Below, in pieces: positions 1 to 6,955 of a DNA stretch of 8,551 bases. Within the stretch, counting starts at the first letter, position 1. Each line of letters begins with the position of its first letter. Under the pieces are notes generated by a model, which saw nothing but the letters and a program-made list of their open reading frames with translations, was not told the origin of the DNA and ran no database searches. Where the stretch lies: positions 1-8,551 of the forward strand of contig JAFQLN010000122.1 in the NCBI GenBank assembly GCA_017414585.1, in the 5' to 3' direction. The position numbers were made by a program, and so were the translations under genes. The stretch is from Clostridia bacterium. GTDB taxonomy: Bacteria; Bacillota_A; Clostridia; Oscillospirales; CAG-272.

Positions 1-1200
1 GATCAGCACGCCGAGGCCGCCCGGGAGCTTGTCTTCGTTGACGTACCAGTCACCGAGGGAGCAGTTGTCGGAATTGCGGACGCCGAACCAGCCGTCGTCC
101 ATGACGAGCATTTCGATGCCGACTTCCTTGGCGCGTTCCGCGAAGGAAACGAGCTTGTCGGTGTCAAAATTGAAGTAAGCGGCTTCCCAGCTGTTGATGA
201 GCAGCGGGCGCTTTTCGGTCTTCCATCTGCCGCGGACGAGGTTGTTGTTGTACAGGCGGTGGAAGATGCGGGACATTTCGCCGATGCCTTCGTCCGAGAA
301 GACAAGAACGGCTTCGGGAGTCTGGAATTCTTCGCCCGCTTCGAGGTGCCAGGTAAATCCGTCGGGATTGATGCCGATGTTCACGCGGGTGCATTCGTAG
401 TAGTCCACGTCGGCAGTGATGTCGAAGTTGCCGCTGTACACGAGATTGAAGCCGTAGACTTCGCCCTGGTTTTCGTCAGCGCCGTGACGGACAAGAGCCG
501 CGAAGGGGTTGTGGAAGTGCGAGGACGAGCCGCGGGTGGAGGACAGCGAGGTATGACCGTGTTCCAGCGGGGAGCGTGCCATGTTGCGTTCCGCGTTGTG
601 GCGTCCGTAAAGGTGAACGATATCGAAGTCCATCGTGTTGAAGGAAACGCTCGCGCTGTAGACCTTTTCGATGTCCATCGGCTTGTCGGATTCGTTGATG
701 ATGCGGACCGCCTTGGTCATCGCGCCGTAGTTTTCAAATACGGTGTACATCAGCACAGCGGCCGCGTCGGTGACTTTGTCGCGGACGTAGATTTCGAGCG
801 TTTCGCACTCGTCGTCACTGTTCGCGTAAGTCGCGGGCATGCCGGCGAGAGCGGGCTTGCCTTTGTAAATTTTGTGGCTGACATACCGGAAGTCGGTGCA
901 GTTGTTGCCGTCGGCATTGCGGATCGCAACGGCGGTCTTGCGGAAGTCGCCGACGCCGAAGCCGGAATATTCCAGCGGAGATACGTCCGCGGAGAAGGAA
1001 CGGTCTTCCACGGAAGCGTTGCTCGGCGAGAAGGATGCAAAATATTCGCGGAACATATATCCCTTGAAGTTCACGTCCGGAATCTTCGCACCGTAGTACT
1101 GACAGAGAAGGTATCCCTGTTCAAAAATCTCGATCACGTAGGTCGAGGTCGCGGTGTCGAGCTTGAAGATGTTCTTATCTTCGATAAAACGAATGCCCAT
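1..1200 (-). CDS. GH36 alpha-galactosidase, N-terminal 400 residues (3' end outside window)
   Basis: Glycoside hydrolase family 36 enzymes release terminal alpha-1,6-galactose from melibiose, raffinose and related plant oligosaccharides. The visible 400 residues hold the N-terminal beta-sandwich (about 1-310) and the start of the catalytic barrel. Family landmarks are LLINSWEAAYF (333-343), MLVMDDGWFG (364-373) with the conserved DDGW, and LGDW (382-385). The nucleophile aspartate (KWDMN-type motif) and the acid/base residue should lie beyond the left edge, so activity cannot be judged. No signal peptide is seen, which suggests a cytoplasmic enzyme acting on imported sugars. The ATG at 1200 is preceded by AGGAG at 1209-1213 with 7-8 nt spacing. 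It is the last visible gene of a leftward operon, 53 nt after the DnaA-like gene. Family assignment is firm; substrate is inferred. Confidence 0.9.
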   Translation of the reverse strand, partial: MGIRFIEDKNIFKLDTATSTYVIEIFEQGYLLCQYYGAKIPDVNFKGYMFREYFASFSPSNASVEDRSFSADVSPLEYSGFGVGDFRKTAVAIRNADGNNCTDFRYVSHKIYKGKPALAGMPATYANSDDECETLEIYVRDKVTDAAAVLMYTVFENYGAMTKAVRIINESDKPMDIEKVYSASVSFNTMDFDIVHLYGRHNAERNMARSPLEHGHTSLSSTRGSSSHFHNPFAALVRHGADENQGEVYGFNLVYSGNFDITADVDYYECTRVNIGINPDGFTWHLEAGEEFQTPEAVLVFSDEGIGEMSRIFHRLYNNNLVRGRWKTEKRPLLINSWEAAYFNFDTDKLVSFAERAKEVGIEMLVMDDGWFGVRNSDNCSLGDWYVNEDKLPGGLGVLI

Positions 1201-1253
1201 TTGGTTTTCTCCTTTTATTTATATACATTGCAGATTCGGTTTCATAATTCCCG

Positions 1254-1709
1254 TTACACAGCAGCCGCGCGCTTCAGAAGTGCCTCCAGCTCCTCCATGC
1301 ATCCGGATTCCGGCGGTTTTCCGGTCAGCAGAACCGGCTTTTTTGCCTCGATGCGTTCACCGAGGATCCGGCAGAGCTCCGTCTGTGTCGCTTCCTTCTG
1401 CGTCACACGCTCAAAATCCTCCAGCAGAAGAACGTCGGCCTCCGAATATTTCTTCCGGAAGTTCTTCTGTTCCGCTTTCATGACGGCTTCGACCATTTCG
1501 TCGATAAAATCCCCGATCCGGGTGCGCACATACACCGTTTCCTCCGGCAGCAGACGCAGCACCTCTGACGTGAAACGTTCACGTGCGTCCGTATCGTGCG
1601 TCAGCAGGCAGACAAACTCATAGCCTTCCACGCGTTCCGCAAAATTCCGTACCGCAGCCGTCCGGGGATTCTCTTCCGCACGCTGATTCTGTATAAAATG
1701 ATGGTTCAT
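1254..1709 (-). CDS. Small DnaA-domain-III-like protein lacking the Walker A loop
   Basis: This 151-residue protein resembles the AAA+ ATPase domain of the replication initiator DnaA, stopping after sensor I. Residues 59-99 follow the DnaA pattern: a YVRT..FIDEMVEAV helix, FRKKY (84-88), then ADVLLLEDFE (91-100), the Walker B position, followed by KEATQ.EL (105-112) and PVLLTGKPP (125-133), the sensor I strand. Where DnaA has GGVGLGKTH, this protein has LLTHDTDARERF (35-46), so the P-loop glycines and lysine are gone. There is no arginine-finger lid region and no C-terminal DNA-binding domain IV. ATP hydrolysis and origin binding are therefore unlikely; a protein-interaction role, as in Hda or DnaA-partner paralogues, is possible but unproven. 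ATG at 1709 follows GAGAGGA at about 1714-1719 with short spacing. It sits in an operon 39 nt after the UroD-like gene. Homology is judged by eye. Confidence 0.7.
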   Translation of the reverse strand: MNHHFIQNQRAEENPRTAAVRNFAERVEGYEFVCLLTHDTDARERFTSEVLRLLPEETVYVRTRIGDFIDEMVEAVMKAEQKNFRKKYSEADVLLLEDFERVTQKEATQTELCRILGERIEAKKPVLLTGKPPESGCMEELEALLKRAAAV

Positions 1710-1748
1710 TGATTCCTCTCTTGTTTTCCGGTCTCTTTCCTTTATACT

Positions 1749-2816
1749 TTAATATTTTCCCACGATCTTGATCTCGTCCACAATCGCCTTGAAATTCTCA
1801 AGACTTACGGAATTCGGGACGGAGTGGTCGGAGGAGAAGATGTAGCCGCCGTTTTCCTTGAGCGCGGGGATGACGCGGCGGATTTCTTCGATGATGGCTT
1901 CCCTGTCGTCCCAGAGAACAGCGTTGATGCCGCCGTGGAGGACGAGTTTGTCACCGTATTTTTCCTTCAGCGTCAGGGGTTCCATGCCCGCTTTGACTTC
2001 CAGCGGGTTCAGTGCGTCGAGACCGATTTCCATCAGGTCGTCGATGCGGCTCATGATGTTGCCGCAGGAGTGCAGGTGCGCGTAGATGCCGTGGTTGTGC
2101 GCCCAGTCAATCGCGCGCTTGTGGACAGGCTTCAGCATTTCGCGGTACATTTCGTTCGAGAAGAACGTCGTTCCCTTGTAGCCCATGTCGTCCGGCCAGC
2201 TGATGCAGTCGAAGTGATAGCCCGCGTCCCAGATCTGTCCGAACAGGTCAATGCAACGGTCGAGGTACGTGTTGAACATATCCTGTACCATTTCCGGCTC
2301 TTCGTACATCGCGATCAGCAGGTTTTCCGTACCCATCATCCACGAGTGCGTCACGTCAAAGCCGAACCAGAAGTTCGCCGTGATCCAGCGGCCTTCCGCC
2401 TGCCACTGCGGATACGCACGCTTCAGGTAATCCCAGTTGATCCGGTTTTCCCCCGCGTACATCCGCTTCTTGCATTCTTCCCATGTCTCCGGCGTCGTTA
2501 CCGTGTAGTCGAGGAATTCCGGCGTGGAGTCGATCCCCTTGTCGTAGCGCAGCGTCACGCCCCAGTTGGTCTTGTAGGTGACGGTCGTTTCGGTTTCTTC
2601 CAGCTTGGTGTACGGGTACTGCGGCGTGATGTCCACCCCGATCCCCGCTGTCTTGTCCACACCGAAATAGTCGCACCAGTCCATGCCTTCCGGCATGCCT
2701 TCCGCCTGCCAGCGGCGGATCGTTCCCGCCCACGGACTGTCGATGATCGGCACGCGGTCCGCTTCCTTGTGAGCATACATCCGAGCAAAGCGTTCCTTTA
2801 CTGTCATTTCTGCCAT
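1749..2816 (-). CDS. Uroporphyrinogen-decarboxylase-fold protein (UroD/MtaA-like, possible methyltransferase)
   Basis: This 355-residue protein has the length and motif order of the UroD superfamily, which includes HemE and the corrinoid-protein:cofactor methyltransferases MtaA/MtbA. Seen are TVKERFARMYAHKEADRVPI near the N terminus, WPDDMGYK (207-214), AHLHSCGNI (246-254) and SSDHSVP (328-334). The H-x-H-x-C pattern at 247-251 resembles the zinc ligands of the methyltransferase branch, and the HemE N-terminal arginine signature is absent, so heme synthesis is unlikely. The real substrate is unknown; members beside glycoside hydrolases are common in anaerobes. An in-frame ATG lies 18 nt upstream at 2834, but AAAGGAC sits between the two ATGs and is well placed for the one at 2816, so I start there. 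It is first in a three-gene operon with a clear promoter and about 40 nt of leader. Confidence 0.85.
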   Translation of the reverse strand: MAEMTVKERFARMYAHKEADRVPIIDSPWAGTIRRWQAEGMPEGMDWCDYFGVDKTAGIGVDITPQYPYTKLEETETTVTYKTNWGVTLRYDKGIDSTPEFLDYTVTTPETWEECKKRMYAGENRINWDYLKRAYPQWQAEGRWITANFWFGFDVTHSWMMGTENLLIAMYEEPEMVQDMFNTYLDRCIDLFGQIWDAGYHFDCISWPDDMGYKGTTFFSNEMYREMLKPVHKRAIDWAHNHGIYAHLHSCGNIMSRIDDLMEIGLDALNPLEVKAGMEPLTLKEKYGDKLVLHGGINAVLWDDREAIIEEIRRVIPALKENGGYIFSSDHSVPNSVSLENFKAIVDEIKIVGKY

Positions 2817-2863
2817 AGTTTTTCGTCCTTTCATTGAAACTGACGTTGATGTTTTCTGCTTTT

Positions 2864-2892
2864 AGTATAATGGAAATGAGAAAAATGTGCAA
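2864..2892 (-). promoter_or_regulatory. Sigma-A promoter of the UroD-like / DnaA-like / alpha-galactosidase operon
   Basis: On the minus strand TTGCAC (2892-2887) is followed by a 17-nt spacer and TATACT (2869-2864). The predicted start near 2857 gives a leader of about 40 nt before the ATG at 2816. No obvious operator palindrome or riboswitch fits in this leader. No other strong promoter is seen in the short gaps further down the operon. Confidence 0.75.
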
Positions 2893-2957
2893 GGGGATTT
2901 TGAATTTTTTCGCGGGGAAATTAATCCTGCATTGAATTTTCTGAAACCACCGAACAA

Positions 2958-2986
2958 TTGACGGCTTTCCGGTGATATGATAGAAT
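2958..2986 (+). promoter_or_regulatory. Sigma-A promoter of the XRE-family regulator
   Basis: TTGACG (2958-2963), a 17-nt spacer and TAGAAT (2981-2986), with a TG one base upstream of the -10 box as in extended -10 promoters. It lies 34 nt before the start codon at 3020. It is divergent from, and about 65 bp away from, the operon promoter on the other strand, so the regulator could act on both. Confidence 0.7.
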
Positions 2987-3019
2987 ACAGTTACAAAAAA
3001 CGAAAGGAGCTGCAGTGCA

Positions 3020-4006
3020 ATGAATCTGAAAATCGGAACCATAATCCGTGAACTCCGTATCAAGGCAGGTATAACACAGGAAAAACTCGCCAGTCATCTC
3101 GGAATCTCCGTACAGGCGGTCAGCCGCTGGGAAAGCGAGACCTGTTATCCCGATCTGGAGTTTGTTCCGAAAATCGCTAACTATTTCCGCGTCTCCGCCG
3201 ACTATCTCCTTGGCATCAACCGATACGATACAGCAGAAACCGCCGCGGAATACAAACACAAGTGGACAGCGGCAGTAAAAAACGCAAACCACGATCAGGC
3301 AATGGAAATCATTACGGAAGCACTCACGATCATGCCGAAAAATTATGATCTCATGCTGAAAAAGATAATGTCTCTGCTCATTGCGGCAGGAATCGCCGAA
3401 GAAAATAACCAAACGGCAGATGTTCAAAAATTCATGAACGAATGCGAGACGCTGGCAAATATCATACTCACAGAATGCGGAAACGACCGCCTGCGGTGTG
3501 AAGCGCGTATGTATCTCATAGCTATGAAACAGTTCCGGAACGACTGGAACGGTATCCGGGAGCTGGCGGACAATTTGCCGGATATCAAACAGACAAAAAA
3601 CTGTATGCTCGCCAAATTTTACAGGCCCACCGGCGAGGAACACGATGCCAGCCTCCGTGCTTTCCTGTATGAACTGTTTTTCCATTTTTTCACCACTTCC
3701 ATAGAGCTTGTGCACGTCTCCCTCATATCGGATAAAGAAAAAGCCACGACCGCAGAAGCTTTGCTGCACATTCTCGATCTGGTGGCAGAAGGTCAGCCGT
3801 ACGGAGAATTCGAACTGTATCTGGACAGACTCTATCTCACCCTGTTTGAATGTACCGGTGATGAGCAGTACTGCCGTGTACCCGATTATTACGAAAAACG
3901 CTATGAAGCACTTCCCGCAAAATTCACCTACGAGAAGGGCTTTTTCAAAGGCTATACCTTCGATCATGAGCAAGCGATCCACAGCATCGATGGAAGCGCA
4001 AAGTAA
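3020..4006 (+). CDS. XRE-family transcriptional regulator with long helical C-terminal domain
   Basis: The N terminus (about 6-63) is a Cro/C1-type helix-turn-helix: IGTIIRELRIKAGITQEKLA, then GISVQAVSRWESE (28-40) with the recognition helix, then YPDLEFVPKIANYFRVSADYLLG. This type often autoregulates. Residues about 75-328 are predicted helical, with repeated short amphipathic helices that suggest TPR-like or ligand/protein-sensing repeats; no catalytic motif is visible. Total length 328. The ATG at 3020 follows AAAGGAG (3003-3009) with 10-nt spacing. It is transcribed away from the UroD-like operon, so control of that operon is a fair but unproven guess. The ligand is unknown. Confidence 0.85.
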   Translation: MNLKIGTIIRELRIKAGITQEKLASHLGISVQAVSRWESETCYPDLEFVPKIANYFRVSADYLLGINRYDTAETAAEYKHKWTAAVKNANHDQAMEIITEALTIMPKNYDLMLKKIMSLLIAAGIAEENNQTADVQKFMNECETLANIILTECGNDRLRCEARMYLIAMKQFRNDWNGIRELADNLPDIKQTKNCMLAKFYRPTGEEHDASLRAFLYELFFHFFTTSIELVHVSLISDKEKATTAEALLHILDLVAEGQPYGEFELYLDRLYLTLFECTGDEQYCRVPDYYEKRYEALPAKFTYEKGFFKGYTFDHEQAIHSIDGSAK

Positions 4007-4039
4007 GTACAGACGGAAAAACCACGGATCCTCCAACAA

Positions 4040-4087
4040 ATTCACCGTCGGCAGCCGAATGCTCCCGGTCTTCTGTCGATGGTGAAT
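4040..4087 (+). terminator. Hairpin downstream of the XRE gene, possible weak terminator
   Basis: ATTCACCGTCG (4040-4050) pairs with CGATGGTGAAT (4077-4087), 11 bp with one G-U pair, around a 26-nt loop. It begins 34 nt after the stop codon. The following bases (GGATTTATTATC) are not a proper T-tract, so intrinsic termination is uncertain; it could equally be an mRNA 3'-end stabiliser. Confidence 0.35.
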
Positions 4088-4139
4088 GGATTTATTATCA
4101 ACAAAATCAAGAAAAAATCAAACTTTTTTCAAAAAGGTA

Positions 4140-4168
4140 TTGACAAATCAGATACAGTGTGTTATAAT
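4140..4168 (+). promoter_or_regulatory. Perfect consensus promoter for the tRNA pair
   Basis: TTGACA (4140-4145), exactly 17 nt, then TATAAT (4163-4168). The upstream stretch 4110-4137 is rich in A and T tracts and may work as an UP element, as is usual for stable RNA genes. The predicted start near 4175 lies about 33 nt before the tRNA-Leu. Confidence 0.9.
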
Positions 4169-4207
4169 GATGAAGCAACAGAGGGAAGCCCCCAAGCGGG
4201 AGAATGT

Positions 4208-4293
4208 GCCGGAGTGGCGGAATTGGCAGACGCCCGGGACTTAAAATCCCGTGATACGAAAGTATCGTACCGGTTCGAACCCGGTGTCCGGCA
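4208..4293 (+). tRNA. tRNA-Leu, anticodon UAA
   Basis: An 86-nt class II tRNA. The acceptor GCCGGAG (4208-4214) pairs with GTCCGGC (4286-4292) except for a G-G at the seventh position. The anticodon stem CGGGA/TCCCG holds the loop CTTAAAA with anticodon TAA at 4242-4244, reading UUA. A long variable arm (GATAC-GAAA-GTATC, 4253-4266) is typical of leucine tRNAs. The T arm has TTCGAAC with a perfect 5-bp stem. A73 is at 4293, and CCA is not encoded. First gene after a consensus promoter, with the tRNA-fMet 23 nt downstream. Confidence 0.95.
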
Positions 4294-4316
4294 TCTTCTG
4301 TTGATAAACCGAATAT

Positions 4317-4391
<75 letters not shown>

Positions 4392-4395
4392 TCGA

Positions 4396-4439
4396 AAAAC
4401 ACCGTATATATGCAAGAAATTGTGTATATACGGTGTTTT
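4396..4439 (+). terminator. Rho-independent terminator after the tRNA pair
   Basis: AAAACACCGTATATA (4396-4410) is exactly complementary to 4425-4439, and the stem continues through two G-U and three Watson-Crick pairs to a GAAA tetraloop (4416-4419), 20 bp in all. TTTTCTTTGTATTTTT follows. The symmetric A and T flanks mean it could also stop transcripts coming leftward from the integrase gene. Confidence 0.85.
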
Positions 4440-4480
4440 CTTTGTATTTTTACACATGGAAGCAATTTACAGCAGGAAGG

Positions 4481-4530
4481 AAAATTCAACAAAAATTCAA
4501 CTCGACTTTCAAAAATGCGAAAACTTCAAC
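4481..4530 (+). repeat. Three 10-bp direct repeats, candidate integrase arm-binding sites
   Basis: AAAATTCAAC occurs at 4481-4490 and again at 4492-4501, and AAACTTCAAC (one change) at 4521-4530. The first two are spaced 11 bp, one helical turn. They lie between the tRNA attachment site and the integrase stop codon, where lambda- and Tn916-type integrases have arm-type sites. Binding is inferred from position and repetition only. Confidence 0.55.
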
Positions 4531-4541
4531 AGAACTTCCCT

Positions 4542-5735
4542 TCACGCTTTCTTCATCTGCAATGCTTCACTCAGAATGTCCGCGTTCTTTTCGTCCGCTT
4601 TGGCGATCACATGAGCGTAAATGTTCGCTGTCGTGCTGACCTGCGCGTGACCGAGACGTTTGGAAATGCTCACGCTGTCTGCGCCGTTGAAATATAAGAT
4701 ACTCGCCATCGTGTGCCGGAACGCATGAGGATTGATATGCGGCAGTCCGCGCCGTTTGGAAAACTTCTTCATCCAGTCTGTCACGCTGTCCGGGTGCATA
4801 GGGGAACCGTTGTCCTGCGTGAAAACAAAACCCTGTGATTCAAAGTAGATGCCGATCCGCAGGCGTTCTTCTCCCTGCCATGCCTTATATCGCCGCATCA
4901 GGATCATGGTTTCCGCCGGTACACTTATCCAACGGTCGGAAGTCTTTGTCTTCGGGGTAGTGATATAGATTCCCTTATCCGGACTGTACTGCACATTCCG
5001 GCAGATGTGTATTTTGTTCTGCGTGAAGTCGCAGTCTTCCCACTTGATACCGAGGATTTCCCCTCTCCGCGCTCCGGTAATGAGGTACAAGTGTGTCAGC
5101 GTTCTCCACTTGATCGGTTCTTCCTCCAGTGCGTCCCGTATCTGTTCGATTTCTTCCGGCTGAAAATAGTTTACCTCTTTCTTTTCCGTCTTCGGAGGAA
5201 CTACACGGTCGGCGGGATTGAAAGGTATCAGACCTTCCATGACCGCCTGTTTGAGGATCACATGAATCAAACGGTGGTGTTCAAGGATCGTTTTCGCCGA
5301 CAGTCCTCCGCCGGTCTTCTTGTTCTGCCCTTCCTCGCCGAGCTTGGTGTACAGGGTATTGAGCATATCCGGACGGAGGTCTTTCAGCTTTACATGACCG
5401 ATGTCCGGCGCGATCCGTTCCATCAACTCGCGGTACCGGACAATGGTACTGTGTTTCGTGCCGCGTTCCTCCTTCAGAGTGATGCAGTATTCCCCATACT
5501 GCGTGAAGGTCTGGCGCGTATCGGACACGGTTCCCTCTCGGCATTCCTTTTCAAAGGTGGCGGCGAAAGCCTCCGCCTTTTTTCGTGCGCTTTTTTCCGT
5601 CCACGTCGGCTCTACAGTGAAAGTGGTGGTATACGGTTTGAGCTGCTGCCCGCCAGCATCGCGCCCACGGTGGACGCGGATGCTGTAGGAAATCAGTTTG
5701 CCGGACTTGTCCCGGCGTTCTTGGATGTTTGCCAC
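4542..5735 (-). CDS. int: Tyrosine recombinase / site-specific integrase
   Basis: A 397-residue integrase of the Tn916/phage type that would catalyse integration and excision at the tRNA-fMet. Residues 1-60 look like the beta-rich arm-binding domain, about 72-175 the core-binding SAM-like domain (TFTQYGEYCITLKEE onward), and about 190-390 the catalytic domain. All catalytic residues are visible: R223 in TGARRGE, lysine at K262/K264 in TPKTKTS, H337 and R340 in HAFRH, H363 in LGH, and nucleophile Y373 in NIYAH. The start is GTG at 5735 with AGGAGG at 5743-5748; that site lies inside the end of the upstream gene, whose stop is only 2 nt away, so translation is probably coupled. Full length and apparently intact. 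Confidence 0.95.
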   Translation of the reverse strand: MANIQERRDKSGKLISYSIRVHRGRDAGGQQLKPYTTTFTVEPTWTEKSARKKAEAFAATFEKECREGTVSDTRQTFTQYGEYCITLKEERGTKHSTIVRYRELMERIAPDIGHVKLKDLRPDMLNTLYTKLGEEGQNKKTGGGLSAKTILEHHRLIHVILKQAVMEGLIPFNPADRVVPPKTEKKEVNYFQPEEIEQIRDALEEEPIKWRTLTHLYLITGARRGEILGIKWEDCDFTQNKIHICRNVQYSPDKGIYITTPKTKTSDRWISVPAETMILMRRYKAWQGEERLRIGIYFESQGFVFTQDNGSPMHPDSVTDWMKKFSKRRGLPHINPHAFRHTMASILYFNGADSVSISKRLGHAQVSTTANIYAHVIAKADEKNADILSEALQMKKA

Positions 5736-5737
5736 GG

Positions 5738-6574
5738 TTAGTCCTCCTTTTTATGCTTGTTGATATAATATATAATCATTGCTTCAACCACATCATGCAG
5801 TTGATGGATGAATGAACACGTTTCGGAATAGGTAAATTGAGCGGCAATATTCCCGTTTTTATCGCACAGGCAGTACGGATCGTAACCGTGAACCTCTGGC
5901 ATTTCCTTTGAGAACGATTCAACTGCCGCTCGTTGTTCCTCGATTATTTCTTCTGCGTTTTCTGCTCTGTCTCGCCAATATTCTTCAACCTCTTCATCAG
6001 TCAATTCCCGACGTTCCCCGCGTGATATTCCGGGATAGGCACAGTCGTCATAGCTATCCAAGCGATCACGAATATTCCTCAATTCTTCTTCGCTAAAAAG
6101 TTTTCGGAATATATCATTTTGGGGATTCTTTATAATCTTACATAACCGATAAAATTCACGTTCGTTCCGGAGAGCACGTTTTTCATCTTCCGGTAATTGC
6201 GCAAGGGATGTATTTGTGAATTCATAACCAATCTGACTGACAATCTTGTCAGTTATCCCACACAACTCTATATACTCTCTTATATCCTTGTGAAGTTCAA
6301 ATAATTTTTCATCCAATTTACTGTTTTTATATTCAAGCTCTGTTTTATAATCATCATATCCCATCAACCATTCATACCGAACTTTCGGAAATAACTGTGC
6401 AATTCTGCGCGCATTATCTTCGGTGAGACGTCTCACTCCATTCACCATACAAGATATCTGTCTCGCGCCAAGACCAAGCAAGTCTCCGAATTGACTTTGT
6501 GTCATTTCCAGATCTGAAATCAATTCCCGCAATCTGATACAGGATTTCTGATTGATTTCTTTTTTATTTGCCAC
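5738..6574 (-). CDS. XRE-type HTH regulator of the mobile element, unknown C-terminal region
   Basis: A 278-residue protein. Residues about 12-71 form a Cro/C1-like helix-turn-helix (RLRELISDLEMTQSQFGDLL, GLGARQISCMVNG, LFPKVRYEWLMGY). Residues 75-225 are charged and probably helical or coiled-coil, with the acidic run LTDEEVEEYW (191-200) and a long helix to about 222. The last 50 residues include YDPYCLCDKNGN (231-242) and a hydrophobic helix. I do not recognise the C-terminal part. The start is GTG at 6574 with GGAGGAG at 6580-6586. As first gene of the leftward unit with int, it is the likely repressor of the divergent control region. Its DNA is more AT-rich than the genes left of 4400. 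Confidence 0.8.
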   Translation of the reverse strand: MANKKEINQKSCIRLRELISDLEMTQSQFGDLLGLGARQISCMVNGVRRLTEDNARRIAQLFPKVRYEWLMGYDDYKTELEYKNSKLDEKLFELHKDIREYIELCGITDKIVSQIGYEFTNTSLAQLPEDEKRALRNEREFYRLCKIIKNPQNDIFRKLFSEEELRNIRDRLDSYDDCAYPGISRGERRELTDEEVEEYWRDRAENAEEIIEEQRAAVESFSKEMPEVHGYDPYCLCDKNGNIAAQFTYSETCSFIHQLHDVVEAMIIYYINKHKKED

Positions 6575-6585
6575 GTTTTCTCCTC

Positions 6586-6649
6586 CAATTCAATCAGAAC
6601 AATTTGTGTTTTTGATTGTAGGCAATTCAATCAACTTGTGATACAATCA
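6586..6649. promoter_or_regulatory. Cluster of operator-like half-sites
   Basis: CAATTCAATCA occurs twice, at 6586-6596 and 6623-6633. The inner half-site CAATCA appears at 6591, 6628 and 6644, and inverted (TGATTG) at 6613-6618. TTGATTG (6612-6618) and CAATCAA (6628-6634) form an inverted repeat with a 9-nt gap. The sites cover the leader of the leftward gene and the -35 region of the rightward promoter, the usual place for XRE repressor binding. Confidence 0.55.
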
Positions 6650-6663
6650 TACACGAAGATAAT
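6636..6663 (+). promoter_or_regulatory. Rightward promoter for the excisionase-like / Rep unit
   Basis: TTGTGA (6636-6641), 16 nt, then GATAAT (6658-6663). The -10 box overlaps the left arm of the 10-bp inverted repeat at 6652-6684. Weaker match to consensus than the leftward promoter it faces. A start near 6670 leaves a leader of about 58 nt. Confidence 0.5.
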
Positions 6664-6674
6664 GTAAATGTCAA
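6646..6674 (-). promoter_or_regulatory. Leftward promoter for the XRE regulator and integrase
   Basis: On the minus strand TTGACA (6674-6669), 17 nt, then TATGAT (6651-6646), near-perfect consensus. It overlaps the rightward promoter head-on, so the two cannot be fully active together. The predicted start is near 6639, giving a leader of about 65 nt that contains the half-sites. Confidence 0.75.
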
Positions 6675-6684
6675 TATCTTCGTG
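6652..6684. repeat. Perfect 10-bp inverted repeat in the divergent control region
   Basis: CACGAAGATA (6652-6661) and TATCTTCGTG (6675-6684) with a 13-nt spacer. The arms overlap the rightward -10 box and flank the leftward -35 box. It could be a second operator, distinct from the CAATCA sites, or form a hairpin at the start of the rightward transcript. Confidence 0.65.
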
Positions 6685-6727
6685 GAAAAAACTCAAAAAA
6701 ATCAAACATATTATAGGAGGAACATAC

Positions 6728-6937
6728 ATGGATACCCCTATCACCATTCCCAACAATCCTACTTTTCTGCCGCCTGCCAAAGCGTCTAAGGCAACACGCA
6801 TTCCCGAAAACGCAATCCGTCGTATGATTAAGCAGAAAATTTGTCCTGGCTTCTATTCCGGTAATCGCTTCATGGTAAATACCGAGGCTCTTGTTGCCAT
6901 GCTTGCCGCTCAGACCGGCGATACACAGATTAAGTAA
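6728..6937 (+). CDS. Small excisionase-like helix-turn-helix protein
   Basis: A 69-residue protein with the pattern of excisionase-family winged-HTH proteins: FLPPAKASKATRIPENAIRRMIKQ (helix-turn-helix, about 13-36), then ICPGFYSGNRFMVNTEAL (wing and closing strand). Such proteins bind DNA next to the attachment site and push the integrase toward excision; in related elements they sit just before the replication gene. A longer frame opens at 6668, but AGGAGG at 6715-6720 with 7-nt spacing fixes the start at 6728. It is first in the rightward unit and lies 18 nt before the next gene. A plain transcription regulator is the alternative. Confidence 0.75.
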   Translation: MDTPITIPNNPTFLPPAKASKATRIPENAIRRMIKQKICPGFYSGNRFMVNTEALVAMLAAQTGDTQIK

Positions 6938-6955
6938 CCGAAAGGAGAGGGCATC

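Noticed and set aside
259..1623. Long open frame (454 codons) on the plus strand
   Set aside because: It lies antisense to the alpha-galactosidase and the DnaA-like gene, has no recognisable motif or ribosome site, and has the biased composition of a shadow frame.
1824..2837. Open frame of 337 codons on the plus strand
   Set aside because: Antisense to the well-supported UroD-fold gene; low-complexity V/R/F-rich translation, no family features.
2921..4045. Open frame of 374 codons on the minus strand
   Set aside because: Antisense to the XRE gene, which has a promoter, ribosome site and clear HTH; the reverse frame has none of these.
4396..4439. Considered as a possible CRISPR-like or mobile-element inverted repeat
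   Set aside because: Single hairpin with GAAA loop and T-rich tail directly after a tRNA unit; a terminator explains it fully.
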